64,000 bases of DNA from Eunapius fragilis (lineage: Eukaryota > Porifera > Demospongiae > Spongillida > Spongillidae), in NCBI GenBank assembly GCA_963681505.1, contig OY811982.1, forward strand, positions 816,693 through 880,692. Direction: 5' to 3'. Shown in pieces: positions 22,639-35,120 of the stretch (positions are counted from its first letter, which is position 1; every line of letters starts with the position of its first letter). Both the position numbers and the translations under genes were made by a program. The notes below the pieces were generated by a model. It made no database searches. It was not told the origin of the DNA and saw only the letters and a list, made by a program, of their open reading frames with translations.

Positions 22639-24291
22639 TGTGATGTATGCATGTATGCCAATCGCTGGATGTATCGCGTGACTCAATGATTATTCATTAT
22701 CTTGGAGATATGGCGACATGCCTAGATCTGTATGCATCGATACTTAACAGTGGCGACCAGAGTGGGATCCACAGCGAAAAAGAATGGCACAGGCACATAT
22801 TGGAAGGACAGAAGAGTTTGATAGCGCGTCGGATGGCTGGACGAGTTATCTGGAGCGATTCGAACACTATCTTAAGGCAAATAAAGTCAGTAACGATGCC
22901 CGCAGGGATAGTCTCGTACCCAGACCCACGCTTACGTAAGCATTATCGCCTACTTAATTTGCGATAATGCTTACGTAAGCGTGGGTCTGGGTACGAGACT
23001 ACCGCAGGGACTTTAAAGGAGGAGTTGGCGTATAAAACGAGAATGGATCCAAAAATTTCAACCGGCCGTGCGAATGTTTTAGATTAAAAATGGTGGCTTA
23101 GAGCTAGAGGCTTGGCAACAACAGTTACAGCGTACAAGTTCAAGCACGCATGCATGTTTTGAATGCCATTTCATGCAATAATACCATTTTTGAAGTTCGT
23201 AACACTAAGTTAACAAACTGGATCACATGTTCGTATAATGGCGACCTCTTCACGAGAAGATACGTAATCTAGGTTTAGACTGCATCTGCAAGGGTCCTTT
23301 TCCTCTCAAGAGGAAAAGGAAACGTTTCTGAGTAGATTTGAGGATATGAAGCAATTACTTGCACCTGGTTGATGATATAATTGTAGCTGGTGAAGATGAA
23401 GGGGAACATTTAGCATTACTGGAGAAGGTCCTACAACGCCTGGATCAGCGCAACTTGACAGCGAACAAGGAAAATTGTAAATTCTTTCAGAAGAGGATAG
23501 AATTCTGTGGACACTACATTGATGCTGAGGGGCTGCACAAAACACCGGATAAGATCAAGGCAGTAGAGGAGGCGCCAAGACCAAGTAACACGACACAATT
23601 ACGTTCCTTCTTAGGGATGGTAAACTATTATCACCTATTCCTATCTGGACTGGCATCCACCTTGGCTCCATTGCACCAGTTACTGCAAGCAGGAGCAAAG
23701 TGGAGGTGGACCAGAGAGTGTGAAGAGACATTCAGGAAGGTCAAGCAGATGATGGCGTCAGAAACGGTGCATGCTCACACACTTCAATCCAGAGCTTCCC
23801 ATGCAAGTGCTTATGGCCTAGGGGCGGTGCTATCACATAAAATGCAGGGTGGGACAGAGCATCCAGTAGCCTTTGCATCAAGGACCTTGTCAGCAGCAGA
23901 GAATAATTATGCACAGATAGACAAAGAGGCCCTGGCTTTGATATGGGGAATAAAGAAATTCCATCACTACCTGTACGGACACAACTTCACTCTGATTACA
24001 GATCACCAACCTCTAACCACCATCCTGAACCCCAAGAAAGGGTTACCCCCCATGACAACAGCTCGCCTACAGAGGTATGCCATATTCCTGCAAGGCTACG
24101 ACTTTGACATTTGCTTCAGGAATACCTCACTCCATGCTAATGCTGATGCCCCGTCACGATTGCCATGGGAGACCATGGAAGAAGTGGAAATAGATGAAGA
24201 CGCATCCAGCTCAGTAATGAAGTTGGAACTGTTACTGATCACCGCATCACAACTGAAAGAAGCCACATGGAATGATCTTACCCTGTCAAAG
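22639..24291 (+). mobile_element. 5' half of Gypsy element G1
   Basis: A 111-bp LTR (22639-22749) is followed by TGGCGACCAGAG, a common post-LTR sequence, and a short gag start from about 22784 (EEFDSASDGW...ERFEHYL). Most of gag and the first part of pol are deleted. From about 23365 the frame encodes the end of reverse transcriptase (VDDIIVAGED, where YxDD is expected), the connection region (FLGMVNYY) and RNase H (ASAYGLGAVLS, ITDHQPL). It ends at 24291 in DLTLSK where G2 is inserted; the following codons are at 5596. A 93-bp palindromic insert interrupts gag at 22909-23001. Confidence 0.85.
22909..23001. mobile_element. 93-bp perfect palindromic MITE in G1 gag
   Basis: Two 41-bp arms (TAGTCTCGTACCC...GATAATG region) are perfectly inverse around an 11-base loop. 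Nine-base direct repeats CCGCAGGGA flank it at 22900-22908 and 23002-23010. Ends match the TAGTCTCG family. Confidence 0.92.
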
Positions 24292-24354
24292 TGTTACAAC
24301 CCGAGTGGACAGAATACACGCGATGCGACGCGGCTAGGCAGAACGACAACCGAC

Positions 24355-24477
24355 CAGTGGCGGATCCAGGAATAAGGCAATGGGGGGGGCGGTTATATTG
24401 GAGGGGCGGCATATTTTGGAGCGCGCTCTTGCCCCCCCCCCCCCCCCCCCCTCCGGGGCGGCGGAAGGTATATATGA

Positions 24478-24508
<31 letters not shown>

Positions 24509-25241
24509 CTTCGGCTTCCAAAAGCGAGGATAATTAAATTCATGAATTTCAATGCGGGCATTTGTTCACCATATTCCTTTCGTCAGCGGGGGGATGGGCG
24601 GAGGGGGGGGGGGGGGGGGGGTAAGAAATTACATCGAGCGGTCTTCTATGGCGACAGATCTAAACTTTTCTGGATGTCATTATATAAATTGATAACGGTA
24701 TATACGCGAGCGATCTCGGAATAACAATTATACTGTTGTTTGGTTAGGAGGGGCTGAGCTCCCCTATGTCATTATTGGGGGGGGGGCTCGAGACCCCCCA
24801 GCCCCCCCTTCCGCCGCCACTGCGGCCCTCACGGTCCCCCTACCTTCCACGTCACACTGGGTCTGGAACTCTGGGGCTCGTCATAAATTAACCTTTCATG
24901 CATCCATGCACGCTATATATAACTTAATTATTTTTAAAAACAGGCATGATTTTATTATTGTTTATAATTTGTCGGGACTTTTATTGTCAATTATCATTCA
25001 GGATCTGATAATTCATAATAAAGATTTAACAAATAACAATAACTATTTTAACCGTAGTAGACACGATTCCCGACAGCTGCGAGTGGATTACATCACCGCG
25101 ATGTGGAAACACAGTGACACGCGTAGTGTTCATGTGTATGTCGTAGTGTGAAGGGGGGCGGCAATTTAATAATAGGGGCGGCATTTTATATCGATGGGGG
25201 GGGCGGCCGCCCCCCCCAACTCTATGGTAGATCCGCCACTG
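24355..25241. mobile_element. hAT-type non-autonomous element in the G2 LTR
   Basis: 887 bp with ends CAGTGGCGGATC and GATCCGCCACTG and a perfect 8-bp duplication CAACCGAC (24347-24354, 25242-25249), the length typical of hAT. The uninterrupted site is visible in the other LTR near 29510. It has several long G/C tracts and an inner end CCTTCCGCCGCCACTG at about 24829, implying one element nested in another. No transposase. Confidence 0.85.
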
Positions 25242-25450
25242 CAACCGACAATTGTATAAAAGATCTGATCAACAGAGCGTGTGTGTACACATATATAATA
25301 AACATTGACCAATCACTAAAGGCCACATATAACTGGCCAATGCAATAACAGTAGATAAGGATCTGCACTGTCATTACGTAGCGCTAATGCCTGCTCTGGC
25401 AGGCTTGTATTGTAAACAGATCACCTCCGGATACCACATTTCCTCCTTCC

Positions 25451-28400
25451 TTAAATTTCTTCCTCATTGAACCTCACTGGGGGTCTCCTGGTCCGTCCCG
25501 ATCGTCTTAGTTCAGGTCCCTCTGCAGATTCAAGTAGAGCTGGAGGTTGTGGTTCAGTTTCTATTGCAGGTTGAAGGTCAGGACCCATAACAGGTAATAA
25601 GTCACTCCATGTGCTGTTGTCCGCTGTCACAGTAGTCTGTGCTTCCTCCGTCACTATGGGTGCAGCTCTTGCACGTATCTGGTCGTAGTGCCTTTTCACT
25701 TTACCCCCGTCTGACAACTCCACCCAGACAGACACAGGACCTCTGATTCCTGAAATCACACCACTCAGCCACTTTGGTCCACTTCTGTGGTTGAGAGCCC
25801 AAACATGATCTCCAACCGTGAATGTCCGCTCCTTTGCACCTCTGTTGTGATACTTACTCTGCTTTTCTTGGGTAGCCTTCACCCTCTCCTCCACACCAGG
25901 ATGCAACAACGATAAGTGGGAGCGCAGCCGTCGTCCCATCAGGAGCTCTGCTGGTGATACACCGGTAGTGGTGTGAGGAGTGATTCTATACTGAAACAGG
26001 AACTGCAACAGGCGGCTCTCCACTGACTTCCTCTTGTCTGCTGTTTTCTTAAGAGCCAACTTCATGGTTTGTACTGCCCGCTCCACTAGCCCGTTAGAGG
26101 CAGGATGGTACGGGGAAGTTGTAACATGCTTGACGCCATTACCCCGCAGAAATTTCTCAAACTCCTGGCTGGTGAAAGCACTGCCATTGTCAGTTACAAC
26201 TGTTACAGGCAAACCATGACACGAGAAAGATGCTTCCAGCTTCTGTATAGTCACTGCTGAGGTAGCAGACTCTACCACGTGAACATCCAACCATTTGCTG
26301 TGTGCATCGATGATCAAAAGGAACATCTTGCCTTGGAAGGGGCCTGCATAATCAAGGTGAAGTTGACACCATGGCATTACAGGCCATTCCCATGGGTGCA
26401 AGGGTGCTGGTGCCGGAACCTTCAGGTGGACTTGACAGATCTCACACCTCTTGGCTCTGTCCTCTAGGTCTGCATCCAACTTAGGCCACCACACGAAGCT
26501 CCTGGCAAGACTCTTCATCCTATAGATACCTTGATGCCCAGCGTGAAGTTCCTCCACCACCAACTTATGACCTGGTTCCGGTACTATCACTCTCGGTCCC
26601 CACAAAATGCATCCATCTTGTAAGCTCAGTTCTTCTTTCCTTTGCCGGTATGGTCGGAGTTCCTCTTCACGTTCCTTCTCTGGCCATCCTTCTGTGAGCC
26701 ATTTCTTCACCTTTGACAGGACAGGATCCTTCTCAGTCCACTCTGCTATTTGCTTAGCATTGACAGGGGAGGCTTCCAGTGTTTCCAGCAGCAGAACTGT
26801 CTCTCCTGGTAGTGGGACTTCTGAAGGACACTCTGGAAGTGGTAAGCGGCTCAAGACATCAGCATTAGCATTTTATTTTCCAGGCTTATGGACAATTCTA
26901 TACTGGTAAGCACTCAGGATCAATGCCCAACGCTGCAGTCTAGCAGAAGCCAGGGGAGGAATTGCTTTGTCTTCCCCAAACAGGTGCTTCAAGGGCTTGT
27001 GGTCTGTGAAGATTGTGAACTGGTGACCCAGCAGGAAATTGTGGAACTTCTTTACTCCAAAAATGATAGCTAGTCCCTCCTTATTATCAAGTTGCGAGTA
27101 GTTCCTTTCAGCAGGTGCTAAGGTCCTCGAAGCAAAAGCTATTGGTCGCTCACTGCCATCTGGAAAACGGTGTGCTAGGACTGCCCCAACTCCATATGGT
27201 GATGCGTCACAGGACAAGATCACCTCCTTCTTGCTGTCAAAGTGTGTGAGTACTTTAGAAGAGATCAGCAGGAGTTTTGCACAATCAAATGCCTTCTGAT
27301 GAACATCCAACCACTGTCAAGGCTTGCCGTTTTCAAGGAGCGAATGCAATGGAGCCAATTTGGAAGATAGGTTAGGGAGAAACTTGCCGTAATAGTTCAC
27401 CAACCCTAAAAATGACCTCAACTGCTGTACATCAGTGGGTACTGGAGCATTTTTGATGGCTGTGACTTTTGCCGAAGTAGGAAAAATCCCTTCCTTTGAG
27501 ATGCAATGTCCCAGGTATTCCACTTCTGCCATCATAAACTTGCACTTCTCTGCCTTCAGTCTTAGCCCTGCTGCCTCCAGTCTCTTCAACACTTCGTCCA
27601 GGTTCTTCAGGTGCTCCTGCTCTGACTCTCCCATGATGAGGATGTCATCAATATATGCCACCACACGCTGAATCCCTTGTAGCAGACTCTCTATAGTCCT
27701 CTGGAAAACAGCCGGAGCTGATGCCACTCCGAATGGTAGCCTATTGTACCTGAAGAGACCCTTGTGTGTGTTAATTGTGACATAGTCCCTTGACTTATCT
27801 TCTAAAGGTAGCTGAAGATAGGCATTCGCTAAGTCCAACTTTGTGAAAGCTTGTCCTCCTGATAGGGCTGCAAACAGGTCCTCGATGCGTGGTAACGGGT
27901 ATTTCTCAGTCTTGGCAAACTTGTTCACCGTCACCTTGTAATCCCCGCATATCCTGACCGATCCATTCTCCTTAAACACTGGAACAATAGGAGCTGCCCA
28001 CTCAGAGAATTGCACTGGTTCTATGACTTTTTCCTCTACTAGCTTCTCCAATTCCTTCTCCACCCTTGCTCTCAAGGCCAAGGGTACTGTCCGTGGTTGG
28101 AAAAACTGTGGCTGTGCTCCAGGTTCCATGTGGATTTTGACTTCCATTCCTTTAATTTTCCCTAGTCCCTCTTTGAAGACATCGTCGTGCCTCTGCAACA
28201 CTTCTTTCAGTGTCAAGGTAGCAGCACTGTTTAGATGAAATAGTTCTCCCCTTTTCAGCTTCAGTTGCTTCAGCCAATCTCGGCCTAGGAGACTCGGTCC
28301 TTTTCCTGTCACCACCAGTAAGCTTAGTCTCATCTCCTGATCACCATACTCCACAGTCACATTTAGTTCTCCCAATACTTTGATGACTTCTCCTGAATAG

Positions 28401-29431
28401 GATCGCAGTGTCACATTGGTTGGGCCTAGCTTAGGAGTCTTGTCTGTCCACAACTTCTTGAACGTTGCTTCACTGATCAGGGATACTGAGGCACCTGTGT
28501 CCACCTCCATCTGCAGTGAATACTTGCCCTCTACTTTTACTGTGACCAGTAATGGCATAGTACTAGCTTCTCTCCCTCCTCTCAGTTTGAAGGTAGTGTG
28601 GACTGTGAGACTATCGTCAATCACCACTGTGTTGGCTTTGTGTGGTTTCTGTCCACCAGATTTCTGTGTTTTACATCCTCCTGACCTGCCAGTGCCAGCA
28701 GATGTCTTTGCCTTCCGGCATACCCGAGCCGTGTGACCCTTCTTTCCGCACGAGAAACACTCTGCATCCTTGAACTTGCAGACTGGAGCCAGATATTTGC
28801 CTCCACATCTATAGCAAGTTGGATTACCTTTCCCTTTTGCGTGTTCTTTACTGGTATCTTTCCCTCCCTCTATGGAATGTACCAGCACTGCCTGGGCTGA
28901 CTGCAGATCTGCTGCGCCACGATCCGCCGTTTCCAGAGCCTGGGCTATTTCCGTTGCTTTCTTCAGGGTCAGGTTCGGTTCAGCCAAGAGCCTCCGCTGT
29001 ATGTTAGGGTCGTTTACCCCAATTACGATACGGTCGCGTAGCATCTCTTCAAGGCTATTTCCGAAATCGCACTTCGTAGCCAACTGGCGCAACTCCGAGA
29101 TGAACATGGCTACGTTTTCACTGGACTGTCGCACTCTCGAATTGAACTTGAATCTGCTAACGGTTATGGCTGGAGCCGGATTAAAATGGTTGGTTAACGT
29201 CTCCACCAGTTGCGCATACGTTTTGTCCGTCGGTTTCTGAGGGGATACGAGACTTTTTACCAGCTTGTACGTTCTGGGCCCACAAACACTGAGTAAAATA
29301 GCTCTCCGCTTCGCGGCATCCTCCACGTCGTTAGCAATGAAGTACTGGCTCAGTCTTTCTTCATATGCCTGCCACTCCTCGGTAGCGCTGTCGAATTCTG
29401 CCATTCCTCCGTGAATCGCCATGACAGCCAA
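25451..29431 (-). pseudogene. G2 gag-pol polyprotein with two stop codons
   Basis: A single frame of about 1,326 codons. Order: gag; two CCHC knuckles (CYRCGGKY..., CFSCGKKGHTARVC); protease (VDTGASVSLI); reverse transcriptase with KLDLANAYLQLPL and catalytic YIDD; RNase H ([21 protein letters not shown]); integrase with zinc region HAGHQG...CEIC and DDE core (LDYAG, VTDNGSAF, SNGLVERAVQ). TGA at 27317-27319 replaces a Trp codon and TAA near 26873 lies between RNase H and integrase. Otherwise no frameshift is seen, so it is recently dead or carries sequence errors. Confidence 0.9.
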
Positions 29432-29585
29432 AGTTGACCCTCGTCGCCAAGTTTGTTACAACCCGAGTGGACAGAATACACGCGACGCGGCTAGGCAGAA
29501 CGACAACCGACAATTGTATAAAAGATCTGATCAACAGAGCGTGTGTGTACACATATATAATAAACATTGACCAATCACTAAAGGC

Positions 29586-30129
29586 GAACGATGCATACCC
29601 GCTACCCGAGCAAACTAGGGGCCAGAAAGGGGCTGATGGCCAGCAAGGTATGACAATCATCAGTGGCGGCGGAAGGGGGGGGGGGGGGGGGCTGGGGGGT
29701 CTCGAGCCCCCCCAATAATGACATAGGGGGGGCTCAGCCCCTCCTAAACAATAACCGGTATAGTACAATTGTTATTCCTTGCCCACGAGATCGCTCGCGT
29801 ATACCGTTAATGTTCGCCTGTGCCCGCGCATTTATACAATGACATCCAGAAAAGTCACCGTAGGCGACCGCTCGATGGGGAAAAGGGGGCCCCCTCTCAA
29901 CTCTCAACTAATAATATTCATAGAGCTAGTTTTCTTGAATCGTAAGAGTTTTTTCGTGCATTAATATAATTAGGGCATCGAAAGCTTCCACAATTCGCGC
30001 GGGAGGGCACACCTCCCCCCCCCCCCCCCCCCCCCCCATTAGCGTGCTTGACAATGTGAAGCGAAGGCTGTCCCGATTGATTGTTAGCTGAATGCCAAAT
30101 GCTAACAGTACAGATAGATTGTAATGGGT
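29586..30129. mobile_element. G-rich CAGTGGCGG element, one end only
   Basis: CAGTGGCGGCGGAAGG at 29661 is the inverse of the end at about 24814-24829, and the next 250 bp are similar to 24829-24600 inverted. The opposite end was not found; a C tract lies at about 30016-30037. No gene in this stretch. Confidence 0.6.
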
Positions 30130-30333
30130 TCGTACCCAGACCCTGGTTCCCACAGCTGCGGGTGGATTACATCACCGCTACGTGGAAAGAGGGTCTGGAA
30201 GAATGCTCGCATCCAGTCGTTCCGCGTGGGCGTTCGATTAATGCATGACAGACGTTATGTCATCGTAAGCGTGACGTCATAGGTGTCACAGCGACACTCA
30301 TTTGTTATTGCTCAATTCACGCGCGCTAGAAAT

Positions 30334-33300
30334 ATGGATTGCTGCAAACTATGCGTTGCCCCTGTGTTAAGCTGCAAAGACAGACGGCGGCTCGATAGTC
30401 CATCAGTGTTGCAGTGTCGAGCTGTACTATTTGACCTAGTCTGCGATGCTGGAAGAGCGAAGAGCGATGCGTCGAAAGAGTACTCATCTGGGTTTATGTG
30501 TAAGAAATGCTTCAACCTCACTACGAAGTATTCGGCATTAAAGGAGAAGTTAGATAGCTTAAAGAGTGAATTGCAGGAGTTGCTTCGCCTACGAAGTTCT
30601 ACCACACCTTCCACTTCTCGCTGCAAAGGCACAAAGCGTGCAGCTGATACTCTTCCAGAAGAAGCAAGTGGTGTTAAGGTAAATGCATAAGATTTGTCTG
30701 GGGCATTTATGTCAATGGATTGCTAAAATTTTGCACAGGTTGTTATAACCTATCAAGGGTGTGAGAAGAAGCACGTACCCTGTCTCCATCAAGGGAAGCG
30801 ATTGGAAGGTCTCTAGGTCGCAATGCAAAAGTAGCTTTTGCAAAGCATTCACTGCGATCTGAAGCAATGAGGAAGTACCTGTTGGCTAGGATTAACTGGA
30901 TTATAAGAACGGAAATGAAGGACATCATAAAACATTGTACCATCCTGGTCAAGAATGCGAGCTTTGCAACGTCTTATGCAAATAGCCACAGTCACTACAT
31001 TACCCTCAAACGTGTAGCTCCTGTCCTCATTGGAATGTTAGATGCTTGCATCCCAAAAAACAGTCCTAAACGTCTCAGCATAACTCTTGCCTGCATAGCA
31101 ATTCTTGTTAAATCACATGGGAGGAATACCATTATTCATTTTATTGTATCTCTCATTCTATACTCTGGGCATGCAGGAAAAATGGTAAATGCAACTATCT
31201 GTTAGTGGATTAGATTTTCATTATGTAGTATACATACATTTAGGTATATTCAAGACTGCAGAAACTTGGTTTGTGTTTATCAAGTGACAGTACAAGAGAA
31301 GTGGTTGACATTCTCGGATCAAACCATGATGTGGTAGTGAAGGAATGGGTAGCAGTATTGAAAACTTATATACAAACCACTCATGTAATTGTTGATGTAT
31401 TCATTTCATTTCATTTACCTAAAACCAGTTTCTTTCTTAGGGTTATGGCTCTGTTGCACCAATATTATCAGTGTATACTGATAACTACGACTCATCATCC
31501 AGCATAGAATCACCAAGTTTTTCTCCTTTAACAACATCACTGTCGTCATCATGCAGTGAAAGTGATTTGCCATCTCATGATGTTTTACAAGATGGTAAGT
31601 GTAATTTTATGGCCCATGTTACAAGTGAATGCATTCTTATTCCTTTGTACTATAGTGGTTGTGGATCCTACCAATCCTAATGATGAAGAGGATTTGGAGT
31701 GGTTTGGATTCAAACTAGTAGGTGATAACATTGACAAGAATGTAAAACCTCGTGATATTAGATTTAGCAACCAAACCACATCACTGCATTACTTTCATGT
31801 ATATGCAGTAAAGGACAGGATTAGTTTTAAACACCTTAATAGCAGTCCTCCACTGATTACATCTGATGACATTGACTTCAATGTCTTTTTCCCTGCACCA
31901 GCAGACAATGAAAAATTAGTTGCAAACTTTCAAATTCTAATGACACGAATGTTAGTCCATTATTTACCAGGTCTTCAGACATTGTCAGCTGGTACAAATC
32001 ACCATATTCTTCACAAGTACTCTAGGAATATGTCCCTAAAGTCAAATGTGGTAAGTGATTGTAGTTTATAAAAACAATATTGTAATGATTTAGTCCGTTG
32101 TACAATACAGGTACCTTTGGGAGTGATTTTGAAAAATGAGAATGTGCTCAATGACATGGTAGATATTGTAGATGAATTGCATAAATACATTCCAAAGACC
32201 ACAAGTGTTCAGACCTTCCAAGTTAATACAGAAGGTGGAGGGTCAGAAGTTGTCACCCTCAATATTGACCACTTCTACCACATTCTGATTGGTGGTGACC
32301 AGTTGACAGCTGCCAGAATTCGTGGTGGCCAAGGTATTCTCTCTAACTCAATAAATGGATGGGAGCGTGGTGAGGGACTTATTCCTATCATTGAAGACTG
32401 GCACACAAAGCTGTGTTACATGAAGGTAGTGTATGGTGAAGCATGCATGTGAAAGGGGAGGGTTTAGATGGTGTGTACATTATGGTAAACAAGAGTAGAC
32501 TAGACTCCACAGAGCCATGTGTTAATGATATTCATTGGTATGAATTCATCACCACAGGTGATATGGAGAAGACTGTACAAGTCCTGCTCAACTATTGATG
32601 GAGGAACGCTATTCCAACTAAGGAATGTCATAAACAGGCGTAATGTAGTGTCTGATGTCTCCAAAGACCTCACTGCTTGTGAGGAATTTCTAGAACTTGT
32701 GGTAGTGGGTCATGTCTTAGCAGCTGCTGTTCAGAATGTGGGTGTTGCAAACACAAGGCAGCTATCTGACAAGATACTATCTTCTGCTGATCCTATAGCA
32801 GCTGTAAAGAGTATTGTGGAGGCATTATGCAGTCAGGCTGTCTGTGTTTCCTTTACCAAGCAGTCAAAAAAAGCCAGTGAACAAAATGACAACGTTTTGG
32901 AATATGCAAGAGAAACCCTGTCCTTAGGTTTGCTTCTACTGGAGTTTAAGGATGCCATAAAGGAAGGTGATGGAACTAGAGTACTACGATGCTGGAAATA
33001 TTTTCTAATCATCTTTCGGGCCACAGGTCATAAGAACTATTGTATTGAAGCCTTCACCTTTTTGATGCAATACTATTACACCCTCCCACCTAGACATGCA
33101 GAGCAAATGCTGTGGGGACGTTTTGTCAACAGCGAAGGTGGAGCAGGAAAAAACATTCCAGCGGATCTCCATATGGAGCATTTGAACCGTCTTATCAAAG
33201 ATGCAGTTAGCCACCTTGGAGCAAACAAAACACCCAAAGCAATAATGAGAGCCAGCAAAGCACTAGGTGCTCTAAAGGTTATACTAGAAAAATACGATAA

Positions 33301-33523
33301 GGCTAATGGAATAGGGTATTCTGGCAGACACACTCACAGGTCGGAGTCTGAGGATCTAGACAAAATTGTTACTGAACTTGCAAACAATGAAGTATTCCAA
33401 AGCAAACCTGGCAGGAAGCATTGCACATTTTCATCCATCACATGTAATCAACTATTAACTAGTGTGAAAAGAAAAAAGCTAGATGTATGGATGAAAACAA
33501 AAGTCAAGGAGATACTTCATTAA
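30334..33523 (+). CDS. DUF6589-like transposase candidate
   Basis: Exons: 30334-30678, 30739-31184, 31244-31384, 31441-31594, 31656-32050, 32111-32425, 32558-33523; all junctions GT-AG. Exon 1 encodes a Cys-rich start (CCKLC, FMCKKC) and a coiled coil (LKEKLDSLKSELQELL). The core has ILIGGDQLTAARIRG, IIEDWHTKL and, near the end, DLHMEHLNRLIKDA, a pattern I recognise from DUF6589 proteins, abundant in fungal and cnidarian genomes and probably transposases. Exon 2 is 446 nt where phase requires a multiple of 3; a one-base loss near 30780 explains this. Catalytic residues are inferred, not known. Confidence 0.65.
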
Positions 33524-33702
33524 TCCCCGCTTTCTTTTTAGATGTGTTCATGTCTAAAATTAAAATTCATACAGTTGCATATTTATCTCAGTGGGCAAAA
33601 CAATGACAGTGAACAAGGGTGGTACTCTACCCTAACAGCTACCGCATATCAGGCCAACCTGACAACATACTCAGTGCATGGGACCGAACATCACAGGGAG
33701 CA

Positions 33703-35120
33703 TTAAAGAGGGAAAAAATCAGGGTTACAGTTCTGGCACTTACAGCGTAATGCACACACATCACAGCAAATACAACCACAAATGTTTTCAAACGGGCAAT
33801 CAAAGTATGACATTAACAGAGCTCTTCTGCATGTTTCCTTGTTATGGCAGAAGTGTTCCATTTCTTTGCAGACATGGGATTTGACATCCACTTCACTCCA
33901 TAATAAGAGTGCATTTGCACGACAACCATTTCTACCTGCTGTTCCACACTCCTGCACATATGACTCAACATCTGATGATGGTCCCCAGTGTATAACCTGA
34001 CATACATCAGTGCAGTCTATGCCCATCCCAAAAGCAATAGTGCAAATTACTATTCTAAGTGGGCTGTCACTATTCCTAAATGAAGTTATAATGGAATCCT
34101 GCACAGACTTACGGGTTGCACCTGTATACATATCTACCAGTCGAAACATAGGCAGATTGGGTGCTGCTACAGGCTCTGTAAATTCCTCCCTCATTGAATA
34201 AAAGAAGAAGTTGTATAGTTTTACACATTCCTGGCATTTTCTACAAAAAATGATTACCCGTGGAAGTTTGCATCTAAAAGATTTAAGCTTCATAAGTAGT
34301 GGCATAAATACCTCCTCAAGAGTTGTCTTTCGTCGTACTTGGTATGAAATGTTGGATTTATCGGGTGATGCTGCAACAACCACAGGGTTATCAAGGCTTA
34401 AGATGGTGGCAATCTCATTTCTTGTTGCAGTGGTTGCAGTAGCTATCATAGCCATGATGTTGACATGAGATGGGATCAAGCTCCTGACTGCACCCAAATG
34501 TCTAAACTCCTGCCTGAAGTACTCCCCCCTAAAATATGAGGATAAATACATCATTAAACACCAGTGAACTTGAGGACACATGTGCAACGTACCACTTAGT
34601 GACACAATGCACTTCATCAATGACGAAGGCAACCAGATTGGTACGATAAATAGGTGTTCGTAGCATCTCCCTCCATGTAGCATTCTTAAGCAGAAGCTCA
34701 GGACCAATGAAAACAATTTGGGCTTCCCCTCTTAAAACGGTTTCTTGCTGCCCTTTATCGTCTGACTGACTACTCAAATAGGCCGCCTTCAACCCTTTCG
34801 CGTTAAGATTTGCTACCTATAAACACGATGTACAGTACACCTGAACAAAATGCACGTGCAATGCGATCATCTTGTACCTGATCTTTCATCAAAGCAATTA
34901 GCGGTGACACAACTATCACGATACTACCAACGCGTTGGTAGAGATTGTCAAACGCCAAGGGTAGCACTGCGAAACAAAACGATTTCCCGCTTCCTGTAGG
35001 AAGGCTTATAAACACGTCCTTGTGGTCCATAAAGCTCCTAACAGCTTTGTACTGGTTAGGACGTATTGAGGTGTAACCCAATCTCTCGCTAGCGCATACG
35101 ATAGCTGCTTCAATATCCAT
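33703..35120 (-). CDS. RecQ-like DNA helicase of the transposon
   Basis: Exons 35120-34878, 34816-34593 and 34528-33703 (430 codons, all in phase). Motifs: a Q-motif-like IRPNQYKAV, Walker A PTGSGKS, motif Ia SPLIALMKDQV, DEVH box (VIDEVHCVTKW), motif IV region RVIIFCRKC, AFGMGID and motif VI. Motif VI reads QECGTAGRNG where family members have QE-GRAGRDG, so the first Arg is Thr, which may weaken ATP hydrolysis. A Cys-rich tail (CGCICCDVCALRCKCQNC) resembles the RecQ zinc region. ATP-driven 3'-5' strand separation is the family activity; a role in transposition is inferred from position inside the TIRs. Confidence 0.85.

Larger units (their letters stand above)
24292..29585 (-). mobile_element. 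Gypsy element G2, nearly complete
   Basis: Read on the minus strand: a partial 5' LTR (29585-29454), AACTTGGCGACGAGG, one long gag-pol frame from an ATG at 29431 to 25451, a purine-rich tract ending at 25439, and a full LTR of about 252 bp (25438-24292, excluding a later hAT-type insertion). The LTR copies are almost identical apart from small indels, suggesting recent insertion. It sits inside G1, with CAAAG at 24287-24291 and at 5592-5596 as its target duplication. The outer about 120 bp of the 5' LTR are missing at 29585. Confidence 0.85.
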
